From the NCBI GenBank assembly GCA_028285445.1, contig JANQPQ010000043.1:62001-126000 (forward strand): 64,000 bases of DNA, written 5' to 3'. Positions 25,273-33,662 of this stretch are shown piece by piece. Below the pieces are notes generated by a model. The model ran no database searches. It saw nothing but the letters and a program-made list of their open reading frames with translations, and was not told where the DNA came from. Source of the DNA: Cyclobacteriaceae bacterium (GTDB lineage Bacteria > Bacteroidota > Bacteroidia > Cytophagales > Cyclobacteriaceae). Position 1 is the stretch's first letter, and every line of letters starts with the position of its first letter. Position numbers and translations under genes: made by a program.

Positions 25273-25830
25273 ATGAGTGACATTGAACGATTAAAATTTC
25301 CTGGAACATCCGGTCAAACAGTTCTTGGGTATTTCAAGCAATTATGGTCAAATGGCGCCATCAAACTGAAGGTACCAATGGTAGGGGAGGTGAATCCAAG
25401 AAATGATGATGCGCTGAGAATCAAGAGCATATTTAATGAGATTGATGATGCAAGATCATTTTACGATGCCACCATCGATGAAGTACCAGGTGATGTCTAT
25501 GGGAGAATTAGAGAAACGAAGAGTGTAATTCATGAACTACGTCAAGGCCTATGGGCTGATAGGTGGGCCGAATCATTGATCCAAGAAATTATATTTAGAC
25601 TAGGGAAATTTCTAACGGATTATCAGAGATTGAACCCAGAGCCGACCTGTGGAGGAAAAAATTTTGGCAAGTTTGAGAGCATTCTCACCGAAATGCGATT
25701 AGCAGTATGGACCATCGTTGCCCAATTATATTTGATTTACAATGAATTCATGGCGAAACCCCACAATATTCCAGATCAGATTTTGCAGAGAGTGACCAGT
25801 GAGTACCAAGCAGAGGGAATAATCCAATGA
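25273..25830 (+). CDS. hypothetical protein upstream of DUF4145 pair
   Basis: 185 residues, soluble and mostly helical, with a Trp-rich centre (LRQGLWADRWAESLIQEIIF). No family recognised. It lies 23 bp upstream of two DUF4145 genes on the same strand, so the three probably form an operon. It follows the decayed integrase and may be part of a separately acquired cassette. Confidence 0.7.
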   Translation: MSDIERLKFPGTSGQTVLGYFKQLWSNGAIKLKVPMVGEVNPRNDDALRIKSIFNEIDDARSFYDATIDEVPGDVYGRIRETKSVIHELRQGLWADRWAESLIQEIIFRLGKFLTDYQRLNPEPTCGGKNFGKFESILTEMRLAVWTIVAQLYLIYNEFMAKPHNIPDQILQRVTSEYQAEGIIQ

Positions 25831-25853
25831 TAGTCACATACAATTGTTAAGCC

Positions 25854-26516
25854 ATGTCATTGTCAAAAATTATTACATGCGGTCACTGTTCAAATATTTC
25901 AGCGATGGAGATTCTTGGGCAGGTAACTGAACGACTCACCAAGGATGTTGATGATGATCTGCATGGTCCATTCCCAGAAGAGATTAACTATTTTGCTGTT
26001 CTTATATGCCCAGCATGTAAAAAGAAAAACATAGTTGAATACTACTGGAATGATTTTATGGAGTCTGATGACGACTTAACCTATACTGTACTATATCCCG
26101 CAGACAGGGACTTTCCCATTGGCCTTCCCGATTCCATAGGACCTGCTTTCCGGGCTGCCGAGAAGGTTAGGTTTATTGATGTAAACGCTTATGCTATTCT
26201 AATGAGAAGGCTCTTGGAACTAGTTTGCTTGGATAGAAAGGCCAAAGGCAAAACTCTGGCACTTATGTTGAACGATTTAGCCACTAAGAAGGAGATCCCG
26301 GATAAGTTGGTAAAGGTGGCGGGAGGCCTCAGAATCTTCGGTAATATTGGCGCCCATGCGGGTGCAGGTGAGTTAAGTGAAAACGAAATTCCTATTGTCT
26401 TTTCTCTCACCCGCGCCATCCTGGAATACATTTATAGCGCTCCTTATCTTGCCAAGCTGGCAGAGGAAAAGTTAAAGGAGATAACTGGCGCCGATAAGAA
26501 GAACAAGAGACGGTAA
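25854..26516 (+). CDS. DUF4145 protein with N-terminal zinc ribbon
   Basis: 220 residues. An N-terminal zinc-binding pair is formed by CGHC (about 8-11) and CPAC (about 52-55). The C-terminal helical part (AYAILMRRLLELVCLDR..., IFGNIGAHAG, EIPIVFSLTRAILEYIY) is DUF4145, a domain often fused or linked to restriction and other anti-phage systems. Its exact activity is not established. First of two tandem DUF4145 genes. Confidence 0.78.
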   Translation: MSLSKIITCGHCSNISAMEILGQVTERLTKDVDDDLHGPFPEEINYFAVLICPACKKKNIVEYYWNDFMESDDDLTYTVLYPADRDFPIGLPDSIGPAFRAAEKVRFIDVNAYAILMRRLLELVCLDRKAKGKTLALMLNDLATKKEIPDKLVKVAGGLRIFGNIGAHAGAGELSENEIPIVFSLTRAILEYIYSAPYLAKLAEEKLKEITGADKKNKRR

Positions 26517-26527
26517 CCGAATTTTTA

Positions 26528-27220
26528 ATGTCACTACAAAGTTTTTGCCTAAGCTGCAATAGATCAACTAATCAGACAGTTCGTAAGGAATTTGAGGTTT
26601 TATATCAAGAGAATGAAGGACACTGGTGGGATAAGACCATTTACCAAATCATTGAATGTGGAGGTTGCAGTGAAACCACATTCAGAAAGCTGTACACTGA
26701 TGTAGCGATGCAGGGTCCACCTGAACAAGAGGTGTACTATAAAGTTGACCTCTATCCTGAACGAGATTCCAATAGCCTCAAGGCGAAGCCTTCTCGGTAC
26801 GTTCCAAGTAGAATAAGCGAATTGTATAGTGAAACGATTGCTACTTACAATAGTAACTCACCAATATTGTGCATCGCGGGTATTAGGGCCATCATAGAGG
26901 CTATCTGTAAGGATAGAAATATCAAAGGGGGTAATTTGCATTTCAGGGACGGCAGTCCAAAACGTAAATCAAGCTCATTACCTGGTAAGATTTATGGTCT
27001 AATGGAAGAAGGATACCTGACAGAAGGGAATGTTGAAATACTGTTACATTTGAGATTTTTGGGAAATGAGGCCTTACATAACTTGTCACGACCTTCAAAA
27101 GAGGAGTTGAAACTGGCTATTGAGATCCTCGATCATGTTATTGATAACATTTATGTTATTAACCGCCTTGGGGAAGAACTGAAAAGAAAGGGAATGACGC
27201 GAGGAGGTCATGGGAAATGA
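26528..27220 (+). CDS. second DUF4145 protein with zinc ribbon
   Basis: 230 residues. CLSC (about 7-10) and CGGC (about 45-48) suggest a zinc ribbon. The C-terminal part ILCIAGIRAIIEAICKDR..., LLHLRFLGNEALHN, LAIEILDHVIDNIY is DUF4145. It starts 12 bp after the first DUF4145 gene, and the two proteins share domain order but little close sequence, so they could form a heteromeric complex. Confidence 0.78.
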   Translation: MSLQSFCLSCNRSTNQTVRKEFEVLYQENEGHWWDKTIYQIIECGGCSETTFRKLYTDVAMQGPPEQEVYYKVDLYPERDSNSLKAKPSRYVPSRISELYSETIATYNSNSPILCIAGIRAIIEAICKDRNIKGGNLHFRDGSPKRKSSSLPGKIYGLMEEGYLTEGNVEILLHLRFLGNEALHNLSRPSKEELKLAIEILDHVIDNIYVINRLGEELKRKGMTRGGHGK

Positions 27221-27303
27221 GGAAATTGGCCTGGAGAGCCAATCGTCTTTATCAAGGGGCAAATCAGCTAATTGTGCCGAGGTATTAAGGCTCTATCTGG
27301 GCT

Positions 27304-27963
27304 ATGACACACCCTACGTACGAGCAAATTACTGCTGAAGAGAAAAGGTTTTTGATAGCAAATCAAATCCCATTTTTACTGCTGTTCGATGCAAGAGGAA
27401 GGCCTTCATCCCCTAAGATGGCGACGGAGATGAAGGAACAAGGTAAGCTATTCGCATATAACGCAACGCCATGTAAGAAGAAGGGGCACCGCATTCGTAC
27501 CAGAGCAGGTCATTGCATTCAGTGCGATACGGCCAGAATAGCTTTTATGTTGAGAATGACTTCCTATGGCTTTGTATATATAGCAGGGACATTACGTGGG
27601 CAACTGATAAAAATTGGGGCAACAGCTTCTAAAAATGACAGAGCCAAATCACTTAATAGAACCGGGTATGCTTCCTACAATGACTGGGAAGTACTTTATA
27701 CAGCGAGATGTGTTGAGTCCGGGGCCGTCGAGATTAAAGTTCACCGATTACTGCAGCCCTACAGGGCCGGAGGGACTTATTTTCATGACAACCACAATCA
27801 ATCTGCAATGGAAATATTTCGATGCAGTTATAGAAAAAGCAGGGATGCTGTCTTGGCTGCTTTTAAGCTGGCAGGAGTAGAACCAATTGTTGAGAAAGAA
27901 AAGAAACACATCGTGCACAAGTATGATTTCAGAAACCTTATTAGGCTAAACGAAAAGGCCTAA
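27304..27963 (+). CDS. GIY-YIG / T5orf172-type nuclease
   Basis: 219 residues. A short Cys/His zinc motif lies at 57-74 (CKKKGHRIR, then HCIQC). The nuclease core has GFVYIAG (89-95), IKIGAT (102-107), R113 and E143 in VEIKVHRLL, followed by GTYFH. This order matches the T5orf172/GIY-YIG fold common in phage and mobile elements. It may be a homing or defence nuclease. It lies between the DUF4145 genes and the convergent integrase. Confidence 0.78.
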   Translation: MTHPTYEQITAEEKRFLIANQIPFLLLFDARGRPSSPKMATEMKEQGKLFAYNATPCKKKGHRIRTRAGHCIQCDTARIAFMLRMTSYGFVYIAGTLRGQLIKIGATASKNDRAKSLNRTGYASYNDWEVLYTARCVESGAVEIKVHRLLQPYRAGGTYFHDNHNQSAMEIFRCSYRKSRDAVLAAFKLAGVEPIVEKEKKHIVHKYDFRNLIRLNEKA

Positions 27964-27994
27964 ATGCCCATAAGAGATCTTTATAAGGCGAAAC

Positions 27995-29290
27995 TCACAA
28001 GGTCCATTTGTGGTGTTGGTGAATATCTCCAATAGACACAACAGTTGCTTCCCTTTTATCATTCGTCCTTTGAAGGTGCTCTTCTAGATTTTTCTCGGAG
28101 CTGTTGTCGTATTTCATCAACGTCTCAATGTCCTCGTGATTAGTGAGTACTTGAACTGAAGTGATCGGTACTCCCCGTTGAAGCAACAACGTCACCGCTG
28201 TTCGCCGGGCCATGTGGCTCGACATAAACTCATACTTGGGGCCCCGTTGCGTTCGAAGGTCGGATCCAGATGATCTTGTTTTAGACACGATACCATCTAA
28301 ACCTACTATTCGACCAACCTCCTTAATCTGCTTGTTAAGTTGGTGCAGTGTGATTTCCGGGAGGGCTCCGTTGTATTTGCGTATAATGTCCAAAGCAGGC
28401 TGGCAATAACCGATAAAAGGAACGCGAGTTAGTTTTTTAGTTTTTACAGACCTAAACACCCACGAGTTATTTTCAATTTGAAAGGACGAGTATTGCTTAA
28501 TGTCGCTCCACCTCTGCCCTGTAAAGCATGCGAAGCAAAAAAGATCTCTTACGCGTTCTAGGTGTGGTTTAGCTGAGAGGTCAAAATTGTAGAGTACTGC
28601 AAGTTCTCTTTCTGTCAGAACGATGTTTTCATTTTTCTTTATTCTAGTGGATTTGAATTTCTTAAATGCCTCGTTGCTGTGGTAGCCTCTTTCCAAACTC
28701 CATCTCATAAATGTCTTCAGAGTTTCAATAAACTTCGCTACTGTTTCATCCAGTAGGCCCTTCCCAAATCGCTTTGAGGTTCGCTCGGTTAGCAAATAGT
28801 GCTTGTATTGATCGTAAAATCTAAGATCTATTGTATCGAATGATAGGTGACGGCTTTTGAATTTTTGAAATCGGTAGAGGTCATTGACCAATGTTTTGTA
28901 CTTCTTTGTAGTGCCAATGGAAAGGATACCCTCGCTGTATTCCAGCCAGTCCTGCAACGCGGTGTCAAACTCTTTTTGTGGGCTAGCCATTTCTCCGCCT
29001 TGAATATTGTGCTTCACCTCTTCCTTCAGCTCGTTTGCTTTCAATTTGCCCTCGCTAAGCCGTATTCCACATTTGAGGGTATGTGAATACAAGTCTTGCA
29101 AGCGGGCATTAAGTTCAGGACAGCCTACAAAAGTGGATTTTACACGTTGCCTTTTAATATCCCAATAGGCAGGCTTGATTTTAAGGCCAGTGGATACCTT
29201 TACTTGCTGGGCATTACTGCGAACATATAGGAAGATTAAGCACTCGCCTTTGCGGTTCTGCCTCTTGTCTAAAAAGTAGTTGATGTTCAT
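27995..29290 (-). CDS. tyrosine recombinase (integrase) of the element
   Basis: 431 residues from the ATG at 29290 (MNINYFLDKRQN); an earlier start adds 19 residues that would cover the arm repeat. An arm-binding N-terminal domain, a SAM-like core-binding domain (about 105-215) and the catalytic domain are in order. Active-site residues in this numbering are R260 (TGQRWSDI), a Lys near 283-286 (VKTKK), H359 and R362 (SSHMARR), H385 (TNHED) and nucleophile Y394 (MKYDNS). It lies 150 bp inside the right attachment site and is read inward. Confidence 0.93.
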   Translation of the reverse strand: MNINYFLDKRQNRKGECLIFLYVRSNAQQVKVSTGLKIKPAYWDIKRQRVKSTFVGCPELNARLQDLYSHTLKCGIRLSEGKLKANELKEEVKHNIQGGEMASPQKEFDTALQDWLEYSEGILSIGTTKKYKTLVNDLYRFQKFKSRHLSFDTIDLRFYDQYKHYLLTERTSKRFGKGLLDETVAKFIETLKTFMRWSLERGYHSNEAFKKFKSTRIKKNENIVLTERELAVLYNFDLSAKPHLERVRDLFCFACFTGQRWSDIKQYSSFQIENNSWVFRSVKTKKLTRVPFIGYCQPALDIIRKYNGALPEITLHQLNKQIKEVGRIVGLDGIVSKTRSSGSDLRTQRGPKYEFMSSHMARRTAVTLLLQRGVPITSVQVLTNHEDIETLMKYDNSSEKNLEEHLQRTNDKREATVVSIGDIHQHHKWTL

Positions 29291-29304
29291 AGACGATAGA
29301 ATAG

Positions 29305-29324
29305 CGTACTGTATACCGTACTGT
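29305..29324. repeat. right arm-type repeat
   Basis: CGTACTGTATAC-CGTACTGT, a near copy of 15379-15398. It lies just upstream of the integrase start, so it may serve both integration and autoregulation. Confidence 0.5.
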
Positions 29325-29366
29325 TCTGTTTGAACAATATAGGACACATTTTAAGATATTTGCTAT

Positions 29367-29430
29367 CAAATCACTGACCATCAATGAGTTGAAAAAAAAT
29401 GATATCAAATAGGATCAAATGGGATCAAGT
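29367..29430. repeat. short ATCAAAT repeats next to attR
   Basis: ATCAAAT or ATCAAGT appears four times between the integrase gene and attR, the last three in near tandem (GATATCAAAT, GGATCAAAT, GGATCAAGT). They are candidates for a second class of recombinase or excisionase binding sites. Confidence 0.4.
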
Positions 29431-29440
29431 ATTTATAACG

Positions 29441-29455
29441 CTGCCCCCGCTACTA
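29441..29455 (+). other. right attachment site (attR core)
   Basis: CTGCCCCCGCTACTA, identical to the tRNA 3' end at 15309-15323. Bases before and after differ between the two copies, which marks the core limits. Confidence 0.88.
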
Positions 29456-29460
29456 AGAGA

Positions 29461-29490
29461 AGCCTGAGTTGAAAAACTCGGGCTTTTTTT
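29461..29490 (+). terminator. displaced original terminator of the tRNA gene
   Basis: AGCCTGAG, loop TTGAAAAA, CTCGGGCT and a T run. It lies directly after attR. In the chromosome without the element it would follow the tRNA gene by a few bases. Confidence 0.8.
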
Positions 29491-29522
29491 GTTGGCCAGA
29501 TATCGTCTTTAATACGCGCATT

Positions 29523-31925
29523 CTATTCCTCCTTCAGTACATCCGCCGGATTGGCTTTGGCGGCATCATAACTTTGCATGGTTATTACGACCATCGCTAT
29601 GGCAATTATGATGATGCCGGATAGGAGAAAAGTATTCCATCCCAGGTCTATATGGTAGGCAAAGTTCTGAAGCCATTGATCAGCAGCCCACATAGTTAGG
29701 GGTATCCCAATCACAAAAGCAATCGCTATCAAAGTGATAAAGTATCGGTTTATCCCAATCAATACCATTGACACTGAAGCGCCAAATACCTTCTTAACCC
29801 CAATATCTTTGCGCTTCTTATTGGCTGAATGCTTTACTACTCCCAGCATGCCCAGTATAGCAATGATCATGGATAGCACCCCGAATGAAGTTATTAGGCT
29901 TGCTTGCTGTTTCTCAGCCAAAATCATTTGTTCGAAAGTCGAATCAATGAATTGGTATTCAAATGGCGAGTCAATATCGGCTTCATCCCACTGGAGCTGG
30001 ATCTGTGCGATGGCCTCAGAGAAGTCTTGAGTATTTACTTTCACCAACATATTCTGCTCATAAAACCAGTTCCTTCTCAACAGGAACATTACTGGAGCGA
30101 TCTCCTTATCAAATCCTTGGTAGTGAAAGTTTTCCAATACACCCACTATCTTGCCAGGCTCGTTATCGAACAAGGGGAATAATACCTGAATACCATCCAA
30201 CTCATCCAATGCCAATCCCAGGTGATCGATGGCGGCTCTGTTTACAATAATTCCCAAGCTGTCTGAAACTTCCCCCGGAATGTAATTCCTTCCATATATA
30301 AGTTGTAATCCCATCGTAGGGATAAGACCTTCATCAATGTAGTTGATTTGTGCTCGAATCGATGAGGTGTCGTTGCTAACTCCAACTAATCTAAATCCGG
30401 AAGCATTGTAATCACTTAGGAACTCATAAATGACAGTGCCGACCCCAGTTACAAAGGTCTGATTATTTAGTTTTTGTTTGATAGAAGTCCATCCCGCCTC
30501 GGTGACGTTTGCCGACCTTGGTATGTTGATCACCAATTCTCGTTCAAATCCTACGTCTTTGTTCCTTAGGTAATTCAATTGGTTTATTACCAGGATACTA
30601 CCATTGAAGATTGCTATTGTAAGGGAAAATTGTACGACAATCAGCACATTTCTAAGATTCAACCGAGACTGACCACTTATTTGTTGTTGTTTGAAAATAT
30701 CCACTACCTCCTTCCCCGACAGCTGCATTGCGGGTAAAATTCCAGATATCATACCCAATCCAACACTGCCAATGATCATCACCCAGATCATCATCTCAGT
30801 GTTATTCATTGTCAAACTGTTGCCAAACCACTGGGGGTAAAGAATTGCCAAACTGAACTTAATCAGAAGCAAGGCAATCAGGCTGGAGAACAGGCATAAA
30901 AAAACAGACTCTAACAAGTGTTGTCCGAAGGTTCTAAATCTGCTTGAGCCCAGTGTTTTTCGGATGGCATTTTCCTTCATGCGATCCATTTGCTCAGCAT
31001 TAACAAGAATAACATAGTTGACTATGGTGAGTACGATGATGAATAAAACCACCACTTTCAGCAGGGTTACAAAATCTTCATTAGCACTTTGGGTGTGTTC
31101 AAATAAATTATCAGCATTAAAGTGAATGTCTGTAACGGGTTGGATTGGAAACTTGACCCTGAATCTATAGACATCAGCAACTGCTGAGTCGAGGTTTTGT
31201 TGTATCTGCGCGAGGTCTGCAGGTGCATGGGTACGAAAGTAGACATAGGTTGGGAATCCCCCTCGAACTGGGTCGTCAAGAGATTCCCAGCCTTCTCTCG
31301 TTGATCCACTAAGGAGGTAATCGAATTTTATGTGTGAATTGGACGGGATATTTTCCAGGATACCGGTAATCTGCAATGTTGTATTGTCACCATTTCGCGC
31401 TAACCAGGTGATAGTTTGACCCTGCGCCGCATCAATGGTGCTAAAATACCTTTCAGCAAAGGATCTTGTGATCACCATGCTATTTGGATCGCTCAGCGCA
31501 CTTTCGGCAGTGCCATAGATAAGCTTAAAATCCAGTACTTCAAGAAAGTTTCCGTCGGTGTAAAACCCCTGCCTTTCTGGTATCGAATAATGGGTTTGGT
31601 CAAAGAGAAAAGTTTCCTGGCTTTGAATGCTCTGTGCTTTGGTCGCATCCTTAACCTCAGAGAGCTGGTCGCGGAGAACATTAACCAGGTGGCCATTAGT
31701 AATGGCCCATTTTACTTCCTGATCACCAGACTTAAAGTAAGTTGTGGCTCGATACAAATTCTCAGGTTCTGAAAAGAATAAATCAAAACTCTCCTCATTA
31801 TTAATGTAAAGGATAAGTGTGGTAGCCGCTGTGATGCCGAGTACCAATCCGAGGATCTTAAATAGGAAATGGTTCAGGTTCCTGGTACTTGACCGGAAAA
31901 GAACCTTCAGGTAATTGCCTAACAT
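29523..31925 (-). CDS. MacB/FtsX-type ABC transporter permease
   Basis: 800 residues with the two-half Bacteroidota layout: N-terminal helix (FLFKILGLVLGITAATTLILY), periplasmic core domain, first FtsX block with RMKENAIRKTLGSSR, then the second periplasmic part and the final FtsX block with KKRKDIGVKKVFGAS. No ATPase gene nearby. It stands alone next to the element's right end. Substrate unknown. Confidence 0.88.
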   Translation of the reverse strand: MLGNYLKVLFRSSTRNLNHFLFKILGLVLGITAATTLILYINNEESFDLFFSEPENLYRATTYFKSGDQEVKWAITNGHLVNVLRDQLSEVKDATKAQSIQSQETFLFDQTHYSIPERQGFYTDGNFLEVLDFKLIYGTAESALSDPNSMVITRSFAERYFSTIDAAQGQTITWLARNGDNTTLQITGILENIPSNSHIKFDYLLSGSTREGWESLDDPVRGGFPTYVYFRTHAPADLAQIQQNLDSAVADVYRFRVKFPIQPVTDIHFNADNLFEHTQSANEDFVTLLKVVVLFIIVLTIVNYVILVNAEQMDRMKENAIRKTLGSSRFRTFGQHLLESVFLCLFSSLIALLLIKFSLAILYPQWFGNSLTMNNTEMMIWVMIIGSVGLGMISGILPAMQLSGKEVVDIFKQQQISGQSRLNLRNVLIVVQFSLTIAIFNGSILVINQLNYLRNKDVGFERELVINIPRSANVTEAGWTSIKQKLNNQTFVTGVGTVIYEFLSDYNASGFRLVGVSNDTSSIRAQINYIDEGLIPTMGLQLIYGRNYIPGEVSDSLGIIVNRAAIDHLGLALDELDGIQVLFPLFDNEPGKIVGVLENFHYQGFDKEIAPVMFLLRRNWFYEQNMLVKVNTQDFSEAIAQIQLQWDEADIDSPFEYQFIDSTFEQMILAEKQQASLITSFGVLSMIIAILGMLGVVKHSANKKRKDIGVKKVFGASVSMVLIGINRYFITLIAIAFVIGIPLTMWAADQWLQNFAYHIDLGWNTFLLSGIIIIAIAMVVITMQSYDAAKANPADVLKEE

Positions 31926-32124
31926 TGGTGAATGTGTTTTTAACCTTGATAAACTATTGAGTCTTACGCAATAACGCTTTGGAAAATAAGAAAACTAACG
32001 ATGGGATACCAGAGGTAATCGGTTTGTTACCGATTGCGTCTATGCATTGATAGCAGGAAATGGCTGCAGCTAAGCACCAAGATGCTAACGAATCACCAAA
32101 GACCAAATAAACTGGTAAAGAGCC

Positions 32125-33450
32125 TCAATTTGCAATTCCAGCCTGAGCAACTAAAAGCAAAAATGTTTCTTGTACACTCTTGAAGCTATTCGTGGTGATA
32201 AAGTATTCATTCAAGGAATGATAACCACCACCGTTGTCACCCTCCCCAATCGTTACTGCAGGTATTCCCAATGAGATGGGAATGTTAGCATCGGTGGAGC
32301 CTGTTCTTAAAGTCATTCTTTTGCCCATTTTACCAGCTACGGCCAGTGCCCGCTGCACTAGAGGACTCTCGTCTGGATTGCTCCCTGAAGGGCGATTGCC
32401 AATCATAGCTACTTCCATAGCAAGTGGTTGACCGGACCTGAGACGTTGGTTTTGTTCTGCTAGCCCTTTCCTAATGGCTTTCTGGAATATCGAGTCGATC
32501 TCAATTAGATTTTCTGGACTTACAGATCGCATATCTACTTCCATCCACGATTCAAATGGTATGGAGTTTACAGAGGTCCCTCCACCTATCCTTCCCACAT
32601 TGTAACTGGTTTTTAAACCACTGCTGGTGTATTCGTCCGCTTCTACAGTAAATGCCTGGATGGCGGCACCAAGCGCATGATGTGGGTTAGCCAATCCAAA
32701 AGCTCCCCAGGAATGACCTCCATTTCCACGATAGACTACTCTATATCGATGTGAACCCAGACCCCGGCTGATAATGTCAATAATATTACCGTCGAAGGCA
32801 ATAAATGAATCAATTCTAGGACCTCCGGGCCGAAATATATGCTTGACCCCTCTGAGGTCGCCGAGGCCTTCTTCCCCAACATTACCAATGAACAGGATAT
32901 TTGCAGAGGTCTTTAATTGATGCTCATTCATTGCACGCAAGACGGCCAGGATTATTGCAAGCCCTCTGGCATTGTCTACTATTCCGGGAGCGAAAAGCGT
33001 ATCTCCATTTTGTTTTACCTTGACATCAGTTCCCTGCGGAAATACTGTATCTAAATGCGCTGCCAACGCAACAGTTTTTTCTGAGCCTCCCTTCCGCAGA
33101 CCAAACACATTGCCCACATCATCCATCCAAATAGAATCAACACCTTCCTGGGAAAGCTTTTCCTTAAAAGCCAGTGCTCTCAACTCCTCTTTAAATGGAG
33201 GTGACTCAATCTCAGTTAATTCGATAAGATCAGCGATGGTTTGTCCATCACTTTCTTCGATATAATTGAGAATCGCCCTGATGGCGTCCTGCTTCAAAAT
33301 ATTGGAAAGCTCTGCTTGAAATTCCGGACGCGGGTCGACTTGAACCGAGCCTTCCGAGACTGCCTCTGTTTTCGGTTCTACATGCCTTTGGCAACTAATG
33401 TGAAATATGCCTAGCAGTAGCAATATTGTCGAAAAAACATTGTTGATCAT
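32125..33450 (-). CDS. M20 family metallopeptidase, lipoprotein
   Basis: 441 residues from the ATG at 33450, which gives a signal peptide and lipobox (LLLGIFHISC). Metal-site motifs are AAHLDTVFP, VDNARGLAI and GEEGLGDLRG; the dimerisation domain follows (GGHSWGAFG...). The C-terminal STDANIPISLG and GGGYHSLNEY complete the fold. It is a dinuclear zinc peptidase of the PepT/ArgE type, anchored to a membrane facing the periplasm. Possible dipeptide or tripeptide hydrolysis; the substrate is not determined. Confidence 0.88.
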   Translation of the reverse strand: MINNVFSTILLLLGIFHISCQRHVEPKTEAVSEGSVQVDPRPEFQAELSNILKQDAIRAILNYIEESDGQTIADLIELTEIESPPFKEELRALAFKEKLSQEGVDSIWMDDVGNVFGLRKGGSEKTVALAAHLDTVFPQGTDVKVKQNGDTLFAPGIVDNARGLAIILAVLRAMNEHQLKTSANILFIGNVGEEGLGDLRGVKHIFRPGGPRIDSFIAFDGNIIDIISRGLGSHRYRVVYRGNGGHSWGAFGLANPHHALGAAIQAFTVEADEYTSSGLKTSYNVGRIGGGTSVNSIPFESWMEVDMRSVSPENLIEIDSIFQKAIRKGLAEQNQRLRSGQPLAMEVAMIGNRPSGSNPDESPLVQRALAVAGKMGKRMTLRTGSTDANIPISLGIPAVTIGEGDNGGGYHSLNEYFITTNSFKSVQETFLLLVAQAGIAN

Positions 33451-33600
33451 TTTCAATAGGCCCCTTATAAAAAACCAGATAAATCTACCAAGTTTAGCAT
33501 ACTGGTGCAAAGTAGGAAGAGGCGATGATTGGTATTGAATTTTTTGTGATAAACAGAAATGTTCCGGAAGTCACGCAACTTCCATTCACCGGTTTGCGTC

Positions 33601-33625
33601 TAATACATAATTATCTTATGTATTA
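33601..33625. promoter_or_regulatory. perfect inverted repeat before the S41-like gene
   Basis: TAATACATAA, TTATC, TTATGTATTA. The 10-bp arms are perfect. It sits 37 bp upstream of the start at 33663 and could be an operator; a third TTATGTAT copy follows at 33631. Confidence 0.45.
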
Positions 33626-33662
33626 GTAAATTATGTATATGGCATAAATCAAACCGTTAGAA

